A DNA stretch of 64,000 bases from an uncultured Eubacteriales bacterium (GTDB taxonomy: Bacteria > Bacillota > Clostridia > Lachnospirales > Lachnospiraceae), in NCBI GenBank assembly GCA_949292785.1, contig CASFBK010000009.1, positions 143,326 to 207,325 of the forward strand, given 5' to 3'. A program made the translations under genes and the position numbers. Below, piece by piece: positions 8,900-17,075 of this stretch (the stretch's first letter is position 1; each line of letters opens with the position of its first letter). The notes beneath the pieces are model-generated. The model was not told the DNA's origin, did not search any database, and saw only the letters and a program-made list of their open reading frames with translations.

Positions 8900-9804
8900 A
8901 TGATGCTAGATATTGAAGTCATGCAGGACGATTCTGAAATTATACATTATGACACCATTGGAATTCCACTTTATATCAGAAATAGTAATTTATCCAATTA
9001 TCCTGATAAATGTGCACTTCCCCACTGGCATGAAGATATTGAATTTATTCGCGTTGTAAAGGGTACTATGAACTACCGTATCAATAGAAAAAAAGTCCTT
9101 CTTAAGGAAAATGACTGCCTTATGGTAAATGCAAGGCAGATGCACTTCGGCTATTCTTTCCAACAGCAGGACTGCAACTTTACCTGTGTTTTATTTCATC
9201 CCGAACTGCTTTCGGGCAATTCCATAATCTACCAAAAATATTTGCATCCAGTTCTGGAAAACAGTGATCTGGAATTTCTTCACTTGGACTCTGAGAGCCC
9301 TTTTTGCATAGAGCTTGCTGCCTCTCTGGACCATATCTCTGCCTTAAAAAATGCCGGAACCCCTGCCTATGAATTAAAAGTAACAAGTATTCTTGGTTCT
9401 ATCTGGTACCGACTGTTGCAGCACTTTGAACTACTGTCTGCTCCCACCTCCGAGGTTGATTCTTCTGAACTGAATGTGCAAAAAAAGATGGTAACCTATA
9501 TTTACCATCATTATAGTGAAAAAGTATCTTTATCTGATATTGCTGCTTCGGGAAATGTATGCCGCAGCAAATGCTGTCAGATTTTTAAGCATTATTTACA
9601 GCAATCTCCCATTGATTTTATGAATCACTATCGCCTGGAGGTCAGTTGTAATCTGCTAAAAATACAACCTTGTCCATTACTGAAGTTGCACTCACCTGTG
9701 GTTTCCTGCATCTCAGCTATTACTCAAAAATGTTCTGTCAGAATTATGGCTGCACCCCCAGCCAATACCGGACTTTGCATAACGCTTCTAACAACATTCT
9801 ATAG
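8900..9804 (+). pseudogene. AraC-family regulator with a frameshift in the DNA-binding domain
   Basis: The frame encodes an AraC-type regulator: a cupin-like sensor (CALPHWHEDIEFIRVVKG, ENDCLMVNARQMHFGYSF) and the first half of the helix-turn-helix domain (KVSLSDIAASGNVCRSKCCQIFKHYLQQSP). After residue about 253 the reading frame loses similarity. In the frame shifted by one base from 9661 the sequence resumes perfectly (ITEVALTCGF, SYYSKMFCQNYGCTPSQYR) and stops at TAG 9802-9804. One A appears to be missing from the five-A run at 9658-9662. The unshifted frame would instead end with unrelated residues at 9853. Either the gene is inactive or the run hides a sequencing error or slippage. Confidence 0.85.
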
Positions 9805-10854
9805 CACTTTTTCTGCAAGCAGAACAGCTCTCATTCCTTGTAACAACGTTTGATTTTCTGTTCTGCTTCGCACTGCAATGCGATACCATCCTTCCTCCAG
9901 CCCTCGGAAATTACTACAATCCCTGATTAAAATATGGTATTGCTCCAGCTTTTTCTCTAATCCCTTTTCCGCCTTGAAAAAAATAAAGTTCGCGGCATGT
10001 CCATATATTTCCACCGGAAGCTGTTTTAATTCTTCCAGTAAATATCCCTTTTCTTCTGCTACCGCCTCTCTGGTACGCTCCATAAATCCGAGTTCTTTAG
10101 CGGCTGCCATTCCAGCCTCCTGTGCAATTACCGACACGTTCCACGGCTGTGTTACCTGCTTCATTTTTTCCAACAGACTCTTATCGGAAGACAGACCATA
10201 TCCAAGACGTATCCCGGGGATTGCAAACATCTTTGTGAAAGCTTTCACAAGAAAAAGACACTTATATTTTTCCAAAAAGGGCTTCATGGTCACGTCTTCT
10301 GCCTCCGACACAAAGTCCAGAAAACATTCATCCACCACCAGTCTTGCCCCGGCTTTTTCGCATTTTTGCAGTAAACGAAGCAGATATTCACGTTCCTTTA
10401 AAAGCCCTGTAGGGTTGTTTGGATTACAAAAAAACACCATATCAATATCATCCATAACTTTATCCAGAAAGCTCTCTTCCGATACTATCTCTGATGTTTT
10501 CTCTTTCAAAGTATTTACAACTTCCACCTGGCAGTCCACACTCAAAAGTGACTGCTCGTATTCCTGAAAGGTCGGTGCCGGAATCAACGCTTTTTTGGGT
10601 TTTTCTGCTAAAACCAATGAAAATATCACATCTGCCGCGCCGTTTCCGCAAATAACCTGTTCCGGCGTTACATGCTCCATTTCCGCAACCGTCTGACATA
10701 GTCTTACACTGCCCGGCTGTGGATAATGGGTTATCTCCTGCAATGCACTTTGGGTGGCTTTTTTCACAGCTTCCGGTACTCCCAGAAAATTAATATTCGC
10801 TGAAAAATCTATGAAATTTGGATGACTGTAAATATCTCCGCCGTGCTTATGCAT
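9799..10854 (-). CDS. cobD: Threonine-phosphate decarboxylase (aminopropanol arm)
   Basis: A 351-residue PLP-dependent fold-type I enzyme. It decarboxylates L-threonine O-3-phosphate to (R)-1-amino-2-propanol O-2-phosphate, used by CbiB to build adenosylcobinamide phosphate. It begins MHKHGGDIYSHPNFIDFSAN, a hallmark of CobD. It has the cofactor-contact motif VFFCNPNNPTG, the Asp in RLVVDECFLDF and the PLP Lys in LVKAFTKMFAIPGIRLGYG. The distantly related histidinol-phosphate aminotransferase is less likely given the N-terminus and context. Its 3' end meets the convergent AraC gene. Confidence 0.92.
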   Translation of the reverse strand: MHKHGGDIYSHPNFIDFSANINFLGVPEAVKKATQSALQEITHYPQPGSVRLCQTVAEMEHVTPEQVICGNGAADVIFSLVLAEKPKKALIPAPTFQEYEQSLLSVDCQVEVVNTLKEKTSEIVSEESFLDKVMDDIDMVFFCNPNNPTGLLKEREYLLRLLQKCEKAGARLVVDECFLDFVSEAEDVTMKPFLEKYKCLFLVKAFTKMFAIPGIRLGYGLSSDKSLLEKMKQVTQPWNVSVIAQEAGMAAAKELGFMERTREAVAEEKGYLLEELKQLPVEIYGHAANFIFFKAEKGLEKKLEQYHILIRDCSNFRGLEEGWYRIAVRSRTENQTLLQGMRAVLLAEKVL

Positions 10855-10868
10855 GATGCTTTCCTTTC

Positions 10869-11141
10869 CTATAACAAATCGAGTAAGTCCACTAAATATT
10901 TTCGCAGTGTTTTAGAAGTAACACAGGTTCCAATCACTCCTGCGATTGCTACCGGAATTCCTATCCACGCCAGGACCGGCATATCCTCTACAAAATAAAT
11001 ACACGCAGAAATCATTAACACGCCAATAACTGCAATACCGAAAAATACTTTTCCCGCTATTTCCTTCATACAGCGCTTCTCCTCCTTATACAGTTTGCAA
11101 AAGACTTCGCTGGTAACCTTCTGATATTTCTTATCTCCCAT
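10869..11141 (-). CDS. Small two-helix membrane protein, unknown function
   Basis: A 90-residue protein with a charged N-terminal third (MGDKKYQKVTSEVFCKLYKEEKR) and two hydrophobic segments, about residues 30-48 (VFFGIAVIGVLMISACIYFV) and 53-72. No family is recognised. It sits 14 bp upstream of cobD on the same strand and probably shares its transcript. This placement inside the cobalamin cluster is the only hint to a role. Confidence 0.6.
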   Translation of the reverse strand: MGDKKYQKVTSEVFCKLYKEEKRCMKEIAGKVFFGIAVIGVLMISACIYFVEDMPVLAWIGIPVAIAGVIGTCVTSKTLRKYLVDLLDLL

Positions 11142-11246
11142 TATACATTAAGTACAAAGACGGAGCAAGAATGGATATGAATACTTGTGATTTTATGGAC
11201 AATAAAAAAGATTTTTGTTACAATCACCTCAAAGAGAAATTGGAAT

Positions 11247-11777
11247 TTATCTTCGTGTATAGATTAAATCTGTCATGCCATTATATGACTGTGTATTAAG
11301 TAATCTTAACTTAATCTCATGTTTTGCATTTTCAAAAAGCCGAATACCTGAACCCAAAATTGTGGGAATGACTGTAATGTAATAGTAATCAATCAAATCT
11401 TCCCTCACCAACTGCTGAATAAGATTTGCACCGCCGCATATCCAGACATCTTTTCCGATTTCTTCTCGTAGTTTCTTTACCAATTCAACAGGACTTTCAT
11501 CAGTAAAACGGATTTTATCAGAAGATGCATGTTTGTTGTGTGTCACGACATAAGTTGTAAAATCATCATAAACCCATTCGTTGGGGGAAAGTTCAGTGAT
11601 AATTTGATAATATGTATTCCACCCCATCAAAACAGTATCAATGTCTTTCACAAAGTCGGAATATGTGTCGATATTCTCATCATCATTACCCTGTCCGACT
11701 AGCCAATCAACACCGCCCTTCCTATCCGCAATATATCCATCAAGGCTCATCGCAATAAACAAACTAATTTTTCTCAT
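11247..11777 (-). CDS. RibD C-terminal / dihydrofolate reductase-like protein
   Basis: A 176-residue cytoplasmic protein of the RibD_C/DHFR-fold family. It starts RKISLFIAMSLDGYIADRKGGVDWL and has VLMGWNTYYQII, the NADPH-contact motif VWICGGANLIQQL, and a closing DYYYITVIPTILGSGIRLF. Members reduce small heterocycles with NADPH, but this stand-alone type has no assigned substrate. It lies between cobalamin genes without overlap and may be a separate insertion. It is not the housekeeping FolA type. Confidence 0.85.
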   Translation of the reverse strand: MRKISLFIAMSLDGYIADRKGGVDWLVGQGNDDENIDTYSDFVKDIDTVLMGWNTYYQIITELSPNEWVYDDFTTYVVTHNKHASSDKIRFTDESPVELVKKLREEIGKDVWICGGANLIQQLVREDLIDYYYITVIPTILGSGIRLFENAKHEIKLRLLNTQSYNGMTDLIYTRR

Positions 11778-11840
11778 GTTTGTATCCCTCCAAATTCCGA
11801 TTTATCAGAGAAATAATAAATCCAGACTACCATACAACAC

Positions 11841-12821
11841 CTATATTTGCAAATACACAATAATTCCCCGAATTCCTAATAGCGCCACCGCCGTCAATAT
11901 TGCCGTAACATACATCAGTCGGTTGCTTCTTTCAATATCTGCAAGCTCCACCGGGCGTTTCGCATCCCCTATGGTCGGCTTTTCATGCTTCACTCCAAAA
12001 TACCAGGCATCTCCTGCAAGCTGTACCCCTAAGGCTCCCGCCATCACAGACTCTGTCTGGGCAGAGTTTGGACTGGCATGACAGTAACGGTCTCTTTTGA
12101 AAATCCGAAAGGCTCCCTTTCCGTCCATGCCGCAAAGAAAGGCAGATAATATCATCATAAAGGCACTGACCCTTGCCGGAATAAAGTTCACCACATCATC
12201 CAGCTTTGCCGCCGCAGTCCCAAGATACCGATACTTCTCATTCTTATAGCCAATCATGGAGTCCATAGTATTAATGGCTTTATAGAAAAATCCTCCCAGT
12301 CCCCCGAATATCCCCATAAAAAGCAAAGGCGCAATGACGCCGTCCGAGGTATTTTCCGCCACCGTCTCTACTGCCGCCTTTATCACTCCTGTTTCGTCCA
12401 AACGCTTCGTATCCCGTCCCACAATCATGGACACTGCCTTTCTTCCTGCTTCTAAGCCCTCCTGTTCCAGGGCAGATGCCACCTTCATGCTCTCTGTCTT
12501 TAAGGACTTTGCGGCAAGCATAGCGTAGCACATCACTGCTTCCAGAATCATTCCTGCCACAGGATGAAGCCGATAAGCCCCATATAACAAAACTGCCGGA
12601 ATTCCCACAGATATGAAAATCACAATTACCGCCAGTATCCCGCCAGCAATACGTTCCCCTGTTTTTGTCTTTGGAAATATGCTTCTAAAAGCTGTCTCTG
12701 TCTTTGTAATTATTTTTCCGATTCCCATCACCGGATGCCACCAGCCATGAGGGTCTCCCAAAATAAAATCCAGGATAATTCCCAACAGCAGGGCTATCGT
12801 AGAGCAGGTAAATAGATTCAT
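11841..12821 (-). CDS. cbiB: Adenosylcobinamide-phosphate synthase
   Basis: A 326-residue membrane enzyme that joins adenosylcobyric acid to aminopropanol phosphate. The N-terminus has LLLGIILDFILGDPHGWWHPVMGIGKII, the family signature. DGVIAPLLFMGIFGG and FYKAINTMDSMIGYKNEKY follow, then NFIPARVSAFMM and the GDAWYFGVKHEKPTIG region near the C-terminus. About five hydrophobic segments are seen. A ribosome site GAAAGGAATG precedes the ATG. The downstream neighbours are RibD-like and membrane genes and then cobD, its substrate supplier. Confidence 0.95.
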   Translation of the reverse strand: MNLFTCSTIALLLGIILDFILGDPHGWWHPVMGIGKIITKTETAFRSIFPKTKTGERIAGGILAVIVIFISVGIPAVLLYGAYRLHPVAGMILEAVMCYAMLAAKSLKTESMKVASALEQEGLEAGRKAVSMIVGRDTKRLDETGVIKAAVETVAENTSDGVIAPLLFMGIFGGLGGFFYKAINTMDSMIGYKNEKYRYLGTAAAKLDDVVNFIPARVSAFMMILSAFLCGMDGKGAFRIFKRDRYCHASPNSAQTESVMAGALGVQLAGDAWYFGVKHEKPTIGDAKRPVELADIERSNRLMYVTAILTAVALLGIRGIIVYLQI

Positions 12822-12912
12822 GATACATTCCTTTCTTCCTGTCTTTTTACACTATTTTGACACTATCAATTACAGCCTGTCTTTCTCCCAGACTTCTCAT
12901 GCCTGACGGAAA

Positions 12913-15117
12913 CTATGGCGCCAGTTTTACATTGTCAATCGCCACTTTCCCCTCTTCCTGCGGAAATTGCAGGGTAATCTTTTTAAGCTTCGTTACATCT
13001 ACGCCCACAAAGTCTGTAAACGGTACGGAAACGGTCTGAAACTGATGCTTATATTCCACCCCGCCGAACATATATTGCAGTTTTTCCAACCGGACGGGAA
13101 ACGCCGGATAAAGGGCAGCATAATCTCCTGCCTGCACCCTTGCGCTGTTCCCTTCCGTGTCTGTCAGAATAATCTCTGCCTCCAAAAGCTCTGCTTCTTC
13201 CTCTTCAAACTCTTCCTGCATATCCATAATGTCAAACCGCAGGCTGCCCGCATTTCCTACTTCTGACTCCAAAGAAAAGGTAATCTGCGCCTCATCTTTT
13301 GACTCCCATTTTAAAATCACCGCATAATTTTCACGGGATTCTCCATTAGAAAAGCTCAGTTCCTCCTCCCGCCAGCTGTCCACATTTTTTGCCCATATGG
13401 AAACGCCCGCAAGGCTTCCTGTCTCCAGTCTGACGTCCTCCTCAAAGTCACACAGGGTAAGTGCATCTGCAGTATCGTAAGACTGGACATACAGCGTCTG
13501 AGGAAGAACGCTCTGATATTTTCCGTAATCCGTAAGCAGTTCTGTCAACTCCGAATCCGAATTTTTCAGTGTTTTATCCAGAAATGTCCGGATAAATATT
13601 TTTGCTATGTTCTGCTGCTCCTGCTGGGATAGAAAATTTTCCACATTCAGCATCCGGTTCATAGGCTCTGAGGAATCATATTTTCCCCAGAGGGAATTAA
13701 ACTGTCCATGATTTAAGCCAGCCACATACAGGGCGGTTTTTATACCGTCCTCTTCCCCGGTAAAGGTGATGTTTTCATACTGGCTCATTCCCATAAAGGT
13801 ACTGACATCCTGGTCATTGGCTCCGTGTATTACCATATAATTTACATCGGAAAGCTCTACCTCACGGTCAGAGGGCTGATACTGCCCGCACACCGGCGCA
13901 ATGGCTATCAGAGACTTTATGGAAAAGTCCCAGTAAAAAGTATGGTTCCCATTGTCAGGATAGTGCGTCAATTCGTTGAACAGGCAGGCTTCTGTAATGG
14001 CTTCGCCTCCTCTGGAGTGTCCTGCCAGGGCAAGATTGTCATAATCCATCTTCTCATACAGGGGACTTTCCTCCTGACTGTTATATTTTTTCACCTGTCT
14101 CATATTTTCCAGAAGCAGTACGGCACGTCCGTCATTTTCCCCGGACAGACCGTTACAGGCATTTTCATCCACAGAAACTACCACATATCCATGGGATGCA
14201 AGATAGGTACCCAGATATTCATAACCCAGATAAGAATCCGTAATCCAGTTATGATTTCCATGAATGATAAATAATGTGGGACAGTTATCAATTTCTTCCG
14301 GATACCATATGATTCCTGCCAAGGGAGTTTCTTTTAAGGAATACCCCTGATATTTCTCTTTCAGAAATCCTATGATTCCTTCATTTGAGGCAAAACCACT
14401 GATATCCACGGTATCCGACGCAAGGTCCTCTTCTCCTGTGGTTCCGTATGTAACGGTACTGACGGTGTAAGGTCCGTTCTCCAGCGCGGTCTGGAATTCT
14501 GCTTCTTCCTGCTTCGTCAGCGTATCCCGCTTCGTCAAAGTATCCTGCTTCGTCATATCTTCTGCGTATGCCAGTTCCAGATATTTTTCTATATAAGTAT
14601 CCTCAAAGCCATCACTGAAAAGAAGTACCACGACTGCGGCTATAAAAAGTCCGGTCAGCGTTGTTGTAATAAATATGGCTTTTGTGCGTACTTTATTGTG
14701 TATTATTCCCCAAAGACTCTTAAAAAATAATGCTGCAGCCAGACTAAGGCAGATTGCCAAAGCGATGTACTCTTCCTCTAGCAGTGATACACACAGTAAA
14801 CACAGCAGAATCCAGGACAACAGCTCTGTTATGCCGTTTCGCAGCGCAAGCCTCACTATTCTTTTCAGGAGCCATAAAACTGGTATCAGAACAAAAAAGG
14901 TAAGTATGCTTACCAGCAAAACGCCTGCCCATGCGGGACGCATAAACGTTCCCGACATCAAGCCTGTGCTGAAGCTGCATAAAAGCAGCGTTATCCAGTA
15001 TAACAGTTTCCCGGTGTCCTTCCAGTTACACTCTGCAAAGTGTACAAAACGCAGAATTTTCTGACGGAAAAAAATCTTGACTTTCTCAAACAGCTTCTTG
15101 ATTTTTCTCATATGCAT
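12913..15117 (-). CDS. Membrane-anchored alpha/beta hydrolase with C-terminal beta domain
   Basis: A 734-residue protein. Four to five hydrophobic helices fill residues 38-175. An extracellular linker with a 6-residue repeat (DTLTKR, DTLTKQ) follows. Next comes an alpha/beta hydrolase domain with oxyanion segment FIIHGNHN, nucleophile elbow GHSRGGE and a likely catalytic His in GLNHGQF; the Asp probably lies in HGANDQDVS. The last 200 residues look like a beta-sandwich carbohydrate-binding-like domain (SLRFDIMDMQ, VPFTDFVGVDVTKLKKITLQF). The order suggests an ectoenzyme acting on an ester or similar bond outside the cell. It lies between cobU-like and cbiB genes, with no known cobalamin role. 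Confidence 0.75.
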   Translation of the reverse strand: MHMRKIKKLFEKVKIFFRQKILRFVHFAECNWKDTGKLLYWITLLLCSFSTGLMSGTFMRPAWAGVLLVSILTFFVLIPVLWLLKRIVRLALRNGITELLSWILLCLLCVSLLEEEYIALAICLSLAAALFFKSLWGIIHNKVRTKAIFITTTLTGLFIAAVVVLLFSDGFEDTYIEKYLELAYAEDMTKQDTLTKRDTLTKQEEAEFQTALENGPYTVSTVTYGTTGEEDLASDTVDISGFASNEGIIGFLKEKYQGYSLKETPLAGIIWYPEEIDNCPTLFIIHGNHNWITDSYLGYEYLGTYLASHGYVVVSVDENACNGLSGENDGRAVLLLENMRQVKKYNSQEESPLYEKMDYDNLALAGHSRGGEAITEACLFNELTHYPDNGNHTFYWDFSIKSLIAIAPVCGQYQPSDREVELSDVNYMVIHGANDQDVSTFMGMSQYENITFTGEEDGIKTALYVAGLNHGQFNSLWGKYDSSEPMNRMLNVENFLSQQEQQNIAKIFIRTFLDKTLKNSDSELTELLTDYGKYQSVLPQTLYVQSYDTADALTLCDFEEDVRLETGSLAGVSIWAKNVDSWREEELSFSNGESRENYAVILKWESKDEAQITFSLESEVGNAGSLRFDIMDMQEEFEEEEAELLEAEIILTDTEGNSARVQAGDYAALYPAFPVRLEKLQYMFGGVEYKHQFQTVSVPFTDFVGVDVTKLKKITLQFPQEEGKVAIDNVKLAP
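14510..14558 (-). repeat. 18-bp in-frame tandem repeat inside the hydrolase gene
   Basis: Two full copies and one partial copy of an 18-bp unit (core GCTTCGTCA..GTATCC on the plus strand) lie in the linker that follows the membrane helices. They encode repeats of D-T-L-T-K-R/Q, so changes in copy number would keep the frame. Confidence 0.75.
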
Positions 15118-15150
15118 GCTCCTAAACCATTTTTCATTCGTGTGATTCTA

Positions 15151-15579
15151 TTACTTTAATCGCTTGGGTATTCCGTAGTTTACCAGATATACCTGTTCTG
15201 CCTGATTTGCCAGAATACAGCCGATTCTTCCCACTTTTTCCCGATAGCTCCGGTCAAAGGCATCTATAGGCACTACTCCACAGCCAAGCTGTGTTATTTC
15301 CAGAATTACATTGGGATTTTCCTGCAGGAGCTCCTTCACCTGCTCTTCTATTTCTGTTTCCTCTTCCAGATGATTTTTCTCATTGCTATTTTCTTTTTCA
15401 TTTCCACGCTCTTCCATACATTTTCGAATATACAAGTGAAACTGCCCAATAATATCTGCCTGTTTTAGCTCCTCAAAGTCTGCCTTTTCCCCCTCTGCAA
15501 TCATAGGCTCCCTCTTTTCACAGATACTTTTTGCAAACGCCAGCTTGCCCTGATAAGCCCCTCCGGTTATCAATATCAT
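15151..15579 (-). CDS. Short CobU-like nucleotide-binding protein
   Basis: A 142-residue relative of CobU. The N-terminal P-loop is MILITGGAYQGKLAFAK, and the C-terminal half keeps the CobU pattern LEITQLGCGVVPIDAFDRSYREKVGRIGCILANQAEQVYLVNYGIPKRLK. The middle of a normal CobU, with the guanylylated His and its RI..H...R helix, is missing. It is replaced by a Glu/Lys/Asn-rich stretch (residues 55-80). It may therefore bind a nucleotide without guanylyltransferase activity. The complete cobU lies two genes upstream. A strong ribosome site precedes the ATG. Confidence 0.75.
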   Translation of the reverse strand: MILITGGAYQGKLAFAKSICEKREPMIAEGEKADFEELKQADIIGQFHLYIRKCMEERGNEKENSNEKNHLEEETEIEEQVKELLQENPNVILEITQLGCGVVPIDAFDRSYREKVGRIGCILANQAEQVYLVNYGIPKRLK

Positions 15580-15608
15580 ATGCGTTCTCCTTCCTGCTGC
15601 ACTCGTTT

Positions 15609-15641
15609 TTCTGTTATATCAGTTCTTCTGTTATATCAGTT
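15609..15641 (-). repeat. 16-bp direct repeat over the cobS stop codon
   Basis: TTCTGTTATATCAGTT occurs at 15609-15624 and again at 15626-15641, a 17-bp period. The second copy contains the cobS stop (15631-15633), so the first looks like a duplication of the gene's 3' end. Confidence 0.85.
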
Positions 15642-16410
15642 TCTCTGTCACAACCACAGCTATCAATATCATCAGCTCACAGACCTGCAAAAAGCATCCC
15701 GCCAGGTCTCCGGTAATTCCACCGAACTTTTCCACGGACATGTGATGATACCAGAGAAATGTCAACATTGCTGCCACAATGGCTGCTGCTCCCAGTGGAA
15801 TACTAAGCCAAAGCAAGAAAACTGCCCCAAGAACCCCTTCTATCAGTAAAATGATTCCTGCCCGTTTCCTGTCGGCTCCATTGGCAAAGGTTGCAACAAG
15901 ACCACTGCCCTTAGCACAAGGAAACGCAGTTACTGCAAACCCGCTGAGACAACGGCTGAGAAAGAAACCTGCCGCTGCTACTTCCAATCCTTTCCTATGG
16001 AATTCTGCTGTCAAAAAAAGCTCCGATGCAAAGCCAAAATATGCCAGAAAATACATACAGCACACAATAATTGCAAAGGCTCCTGCGTGTGAATCCTTCA
16101 AGATTTCAAGGCGCCTTTCCCTGGGCTGATATGAGCTTAAGGCGTCTGCTGTGTCTAAAAGCCCATCTAAATGAATTCCTCCGGTAATCACCACAGGAAT
16201 CAGTGTAAGCACCACCGCATACAATGTCTTTCCCACTGGAATCTGTCCTGCAAAATGTCCCCAGAGATAAAAGCAGGCTCCTATGATAGCTCCTACCCAT
16301 GGAAAAAAGCACATGGCATATTTCATATTTTCTTTCTTCCAATCTGCCCTTGGCATCGGTATTTTCGAATACATGGCAAAGGCTATGATACATGCATTAA
16401 TGTACCTCAT
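15631..16410 (-). CDS. cobS: Adenosylcobinamide-GDP ribazoletransferase (cobalamin synthase)
   Basis: A 259-residue polytopic membrane enzyme that joins AdoCbi-GDP to alpha-ribazole (phosphate) in the last steps of cobalamin synthesis. The signature GGIHLDGLLDTADALSSYQPRERRLEILKDSHAGAFA is present as GIHLDGLLDTADAL with the DSHAGAFA segment, including the metal-binding Asp residues. Near the C-terminus is FGGITGDLAGCFLQVCEL, another conserved element. Six to seven hydrophobic helices are seen. Its start overlaps the cobU end by 14 bp. Confidence 0.95.
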   Translation of the reverse strand: MRYINACIIAFAMYSKIPMPRADWKKENMKYAMCFFPWVGAIIGACFYLWGHFAGQIPVGKTLYAVVLTLIPVVITGGIHLDGLLDTADALSSYQPRERRLEILKDSHAGAFAIIVCCMYFLAYFGFASELFLTAEFHRKGLEVAAAGFFLSRCLSGFAVTAFPCAKGSGLVATFANGADRKRAGIILLIEGVLGAVFLLWLSIPLGAAAIVAAMLTFLWYHHMSVEKFGGITGDLAGCFLQVCELMILIAVVVTEKLI

Positions 16411-16963
16411 GCTTTCCTCCTTTCCAGAACAACGGAATTCCGCAGATTACTTCTATTACCTCGTCTGACTGCTCTGCTAAAAAACAGTGAAGCTCTGCCA
16501 TCTGTTTTAAATAACTTTCCGTAGTTTCGTCATACTGCATTCCATCTTCAAATACATTATTTCCCACGATAATTACATCCCTGCTCTGTTCTATCAGATG
16601 GATGATTCCTTTTTTTATCACAGGTACCACGCTGTCCCCCCGCCCCTTTGAAGAAAACATTTCATTTGCCGTAAGGTTAGAAAGACATTCCAGCAATACA
16701 ATGTTCTGTTTTTCCGAATTGTTTCTCAGGGTCAGTTCTTCTAAATGGGTATAACATTCACAGGTTGTAAAGTGTTTCTCTGCCCGCATTTTTTGATGAC
16801 GTTGTATCCTTTTTTGACTTTCCAGGTCCTGTGCTTCCATTGTTGCCACATAGACCAGTTCCGTCTCCTGAATGTTTTTGGACTGCTCTCTTAACAGGAC
16901 CGCCCTCTGTTCTGCATATTCCGACTTTCCGCTCCCGCTTCCTCCTGTGATAAATATTACCAT
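16397..16963 (-). CDS. cobU: Adenosylcobinamide kinase / adenosylcobinamide-phosphate guanylyltransferase
   Basis: A 188-residue bifunctional CobU that phosphorylates adenosylcobinamide and transfers GMP to it. The P-loop is ITGGSGSGKSEYAE. The guanylylated His lies in RIQRHQKMRA, and VLLECLSNLTANEMF matches the LxDCLT strand. A C-terminal VGNNVFEDGMQYDETTESYLK region matches the usual NEVGxGIVP element loosely, and the normal GIVP is absent. AAAGGGAGAAC gives a ribosome site before the ATG at 16963. An ATG in the upstream repeat reads another frame and is ignored. Confidence 0.9.
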   Translation of the reverse strand: MVIFITGGSGSGKSEYAEQRAVLLREQSKNIQETELVYVATMEAQDLESQKRIQRHQKMRAEKHFTTCECYTHLEELTLRNNSEKQNIVLLECLSNLTANEMFSSKGRGDSVVPVIKKGIIHLIEQSRDVIIVGNNVFEDGMQYDETTESYLKQMAELHCFLAEQSDEVIEVICGIPLFWKGGKHEVH

Positions 16964-16979
16964 AAAGTTCTCCCTTTTC

Positions 16980-17070
16980 CATACATTATTCTAAGCTGCT
17001 CCCCTGTCCTCATACATTATTCTAAGCTGCTCTCCTGTCCTCATGCATTATTCTAAGCTACCCCCTGTCT
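16980..17070 (-). repeat. 31-bp tandem repeat between cobT and cobU
   Basis: Two 31-bp units (16980-17010 and 17011-17041), nearly identical, are followed by a 29-bp diverged copy (17042-17070). A fourth degenerate copy runs into the cobT stop codon at 17076-17078. On the coding strand the junctions spell short open frames (ATG TAT GAG GAC AGG GGA GCA GCT TAG and one variant), each with a purine-rich stretch that could act as a ribosome site. Confidence 0.88.
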
Positions 17071-17075
17071 ATACA

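Noticed and set aside
9658-9664. Programmed -1 frameshifting in the AraC gene
   Set aside because: The site is not a standard X-XXY-YYZ slippery heptamer and no downstream stimulatory structure was seen; a lost base is simpler.
12280-12531. Minus-strand frame inside cbiB, and similar long frames inside cobQ, asnB and feoB
   Set aside because: They are alternative-frame shadows of well-supported genes, with Arg/Gly-rich composition and no conserved motifs.
16758-16982. Alternative frame starting in the 31-bp repeat before cobU
   Set aside because: It overlaps cobU in another frame, ends early and has no family pattern; the cobU frame is clear.
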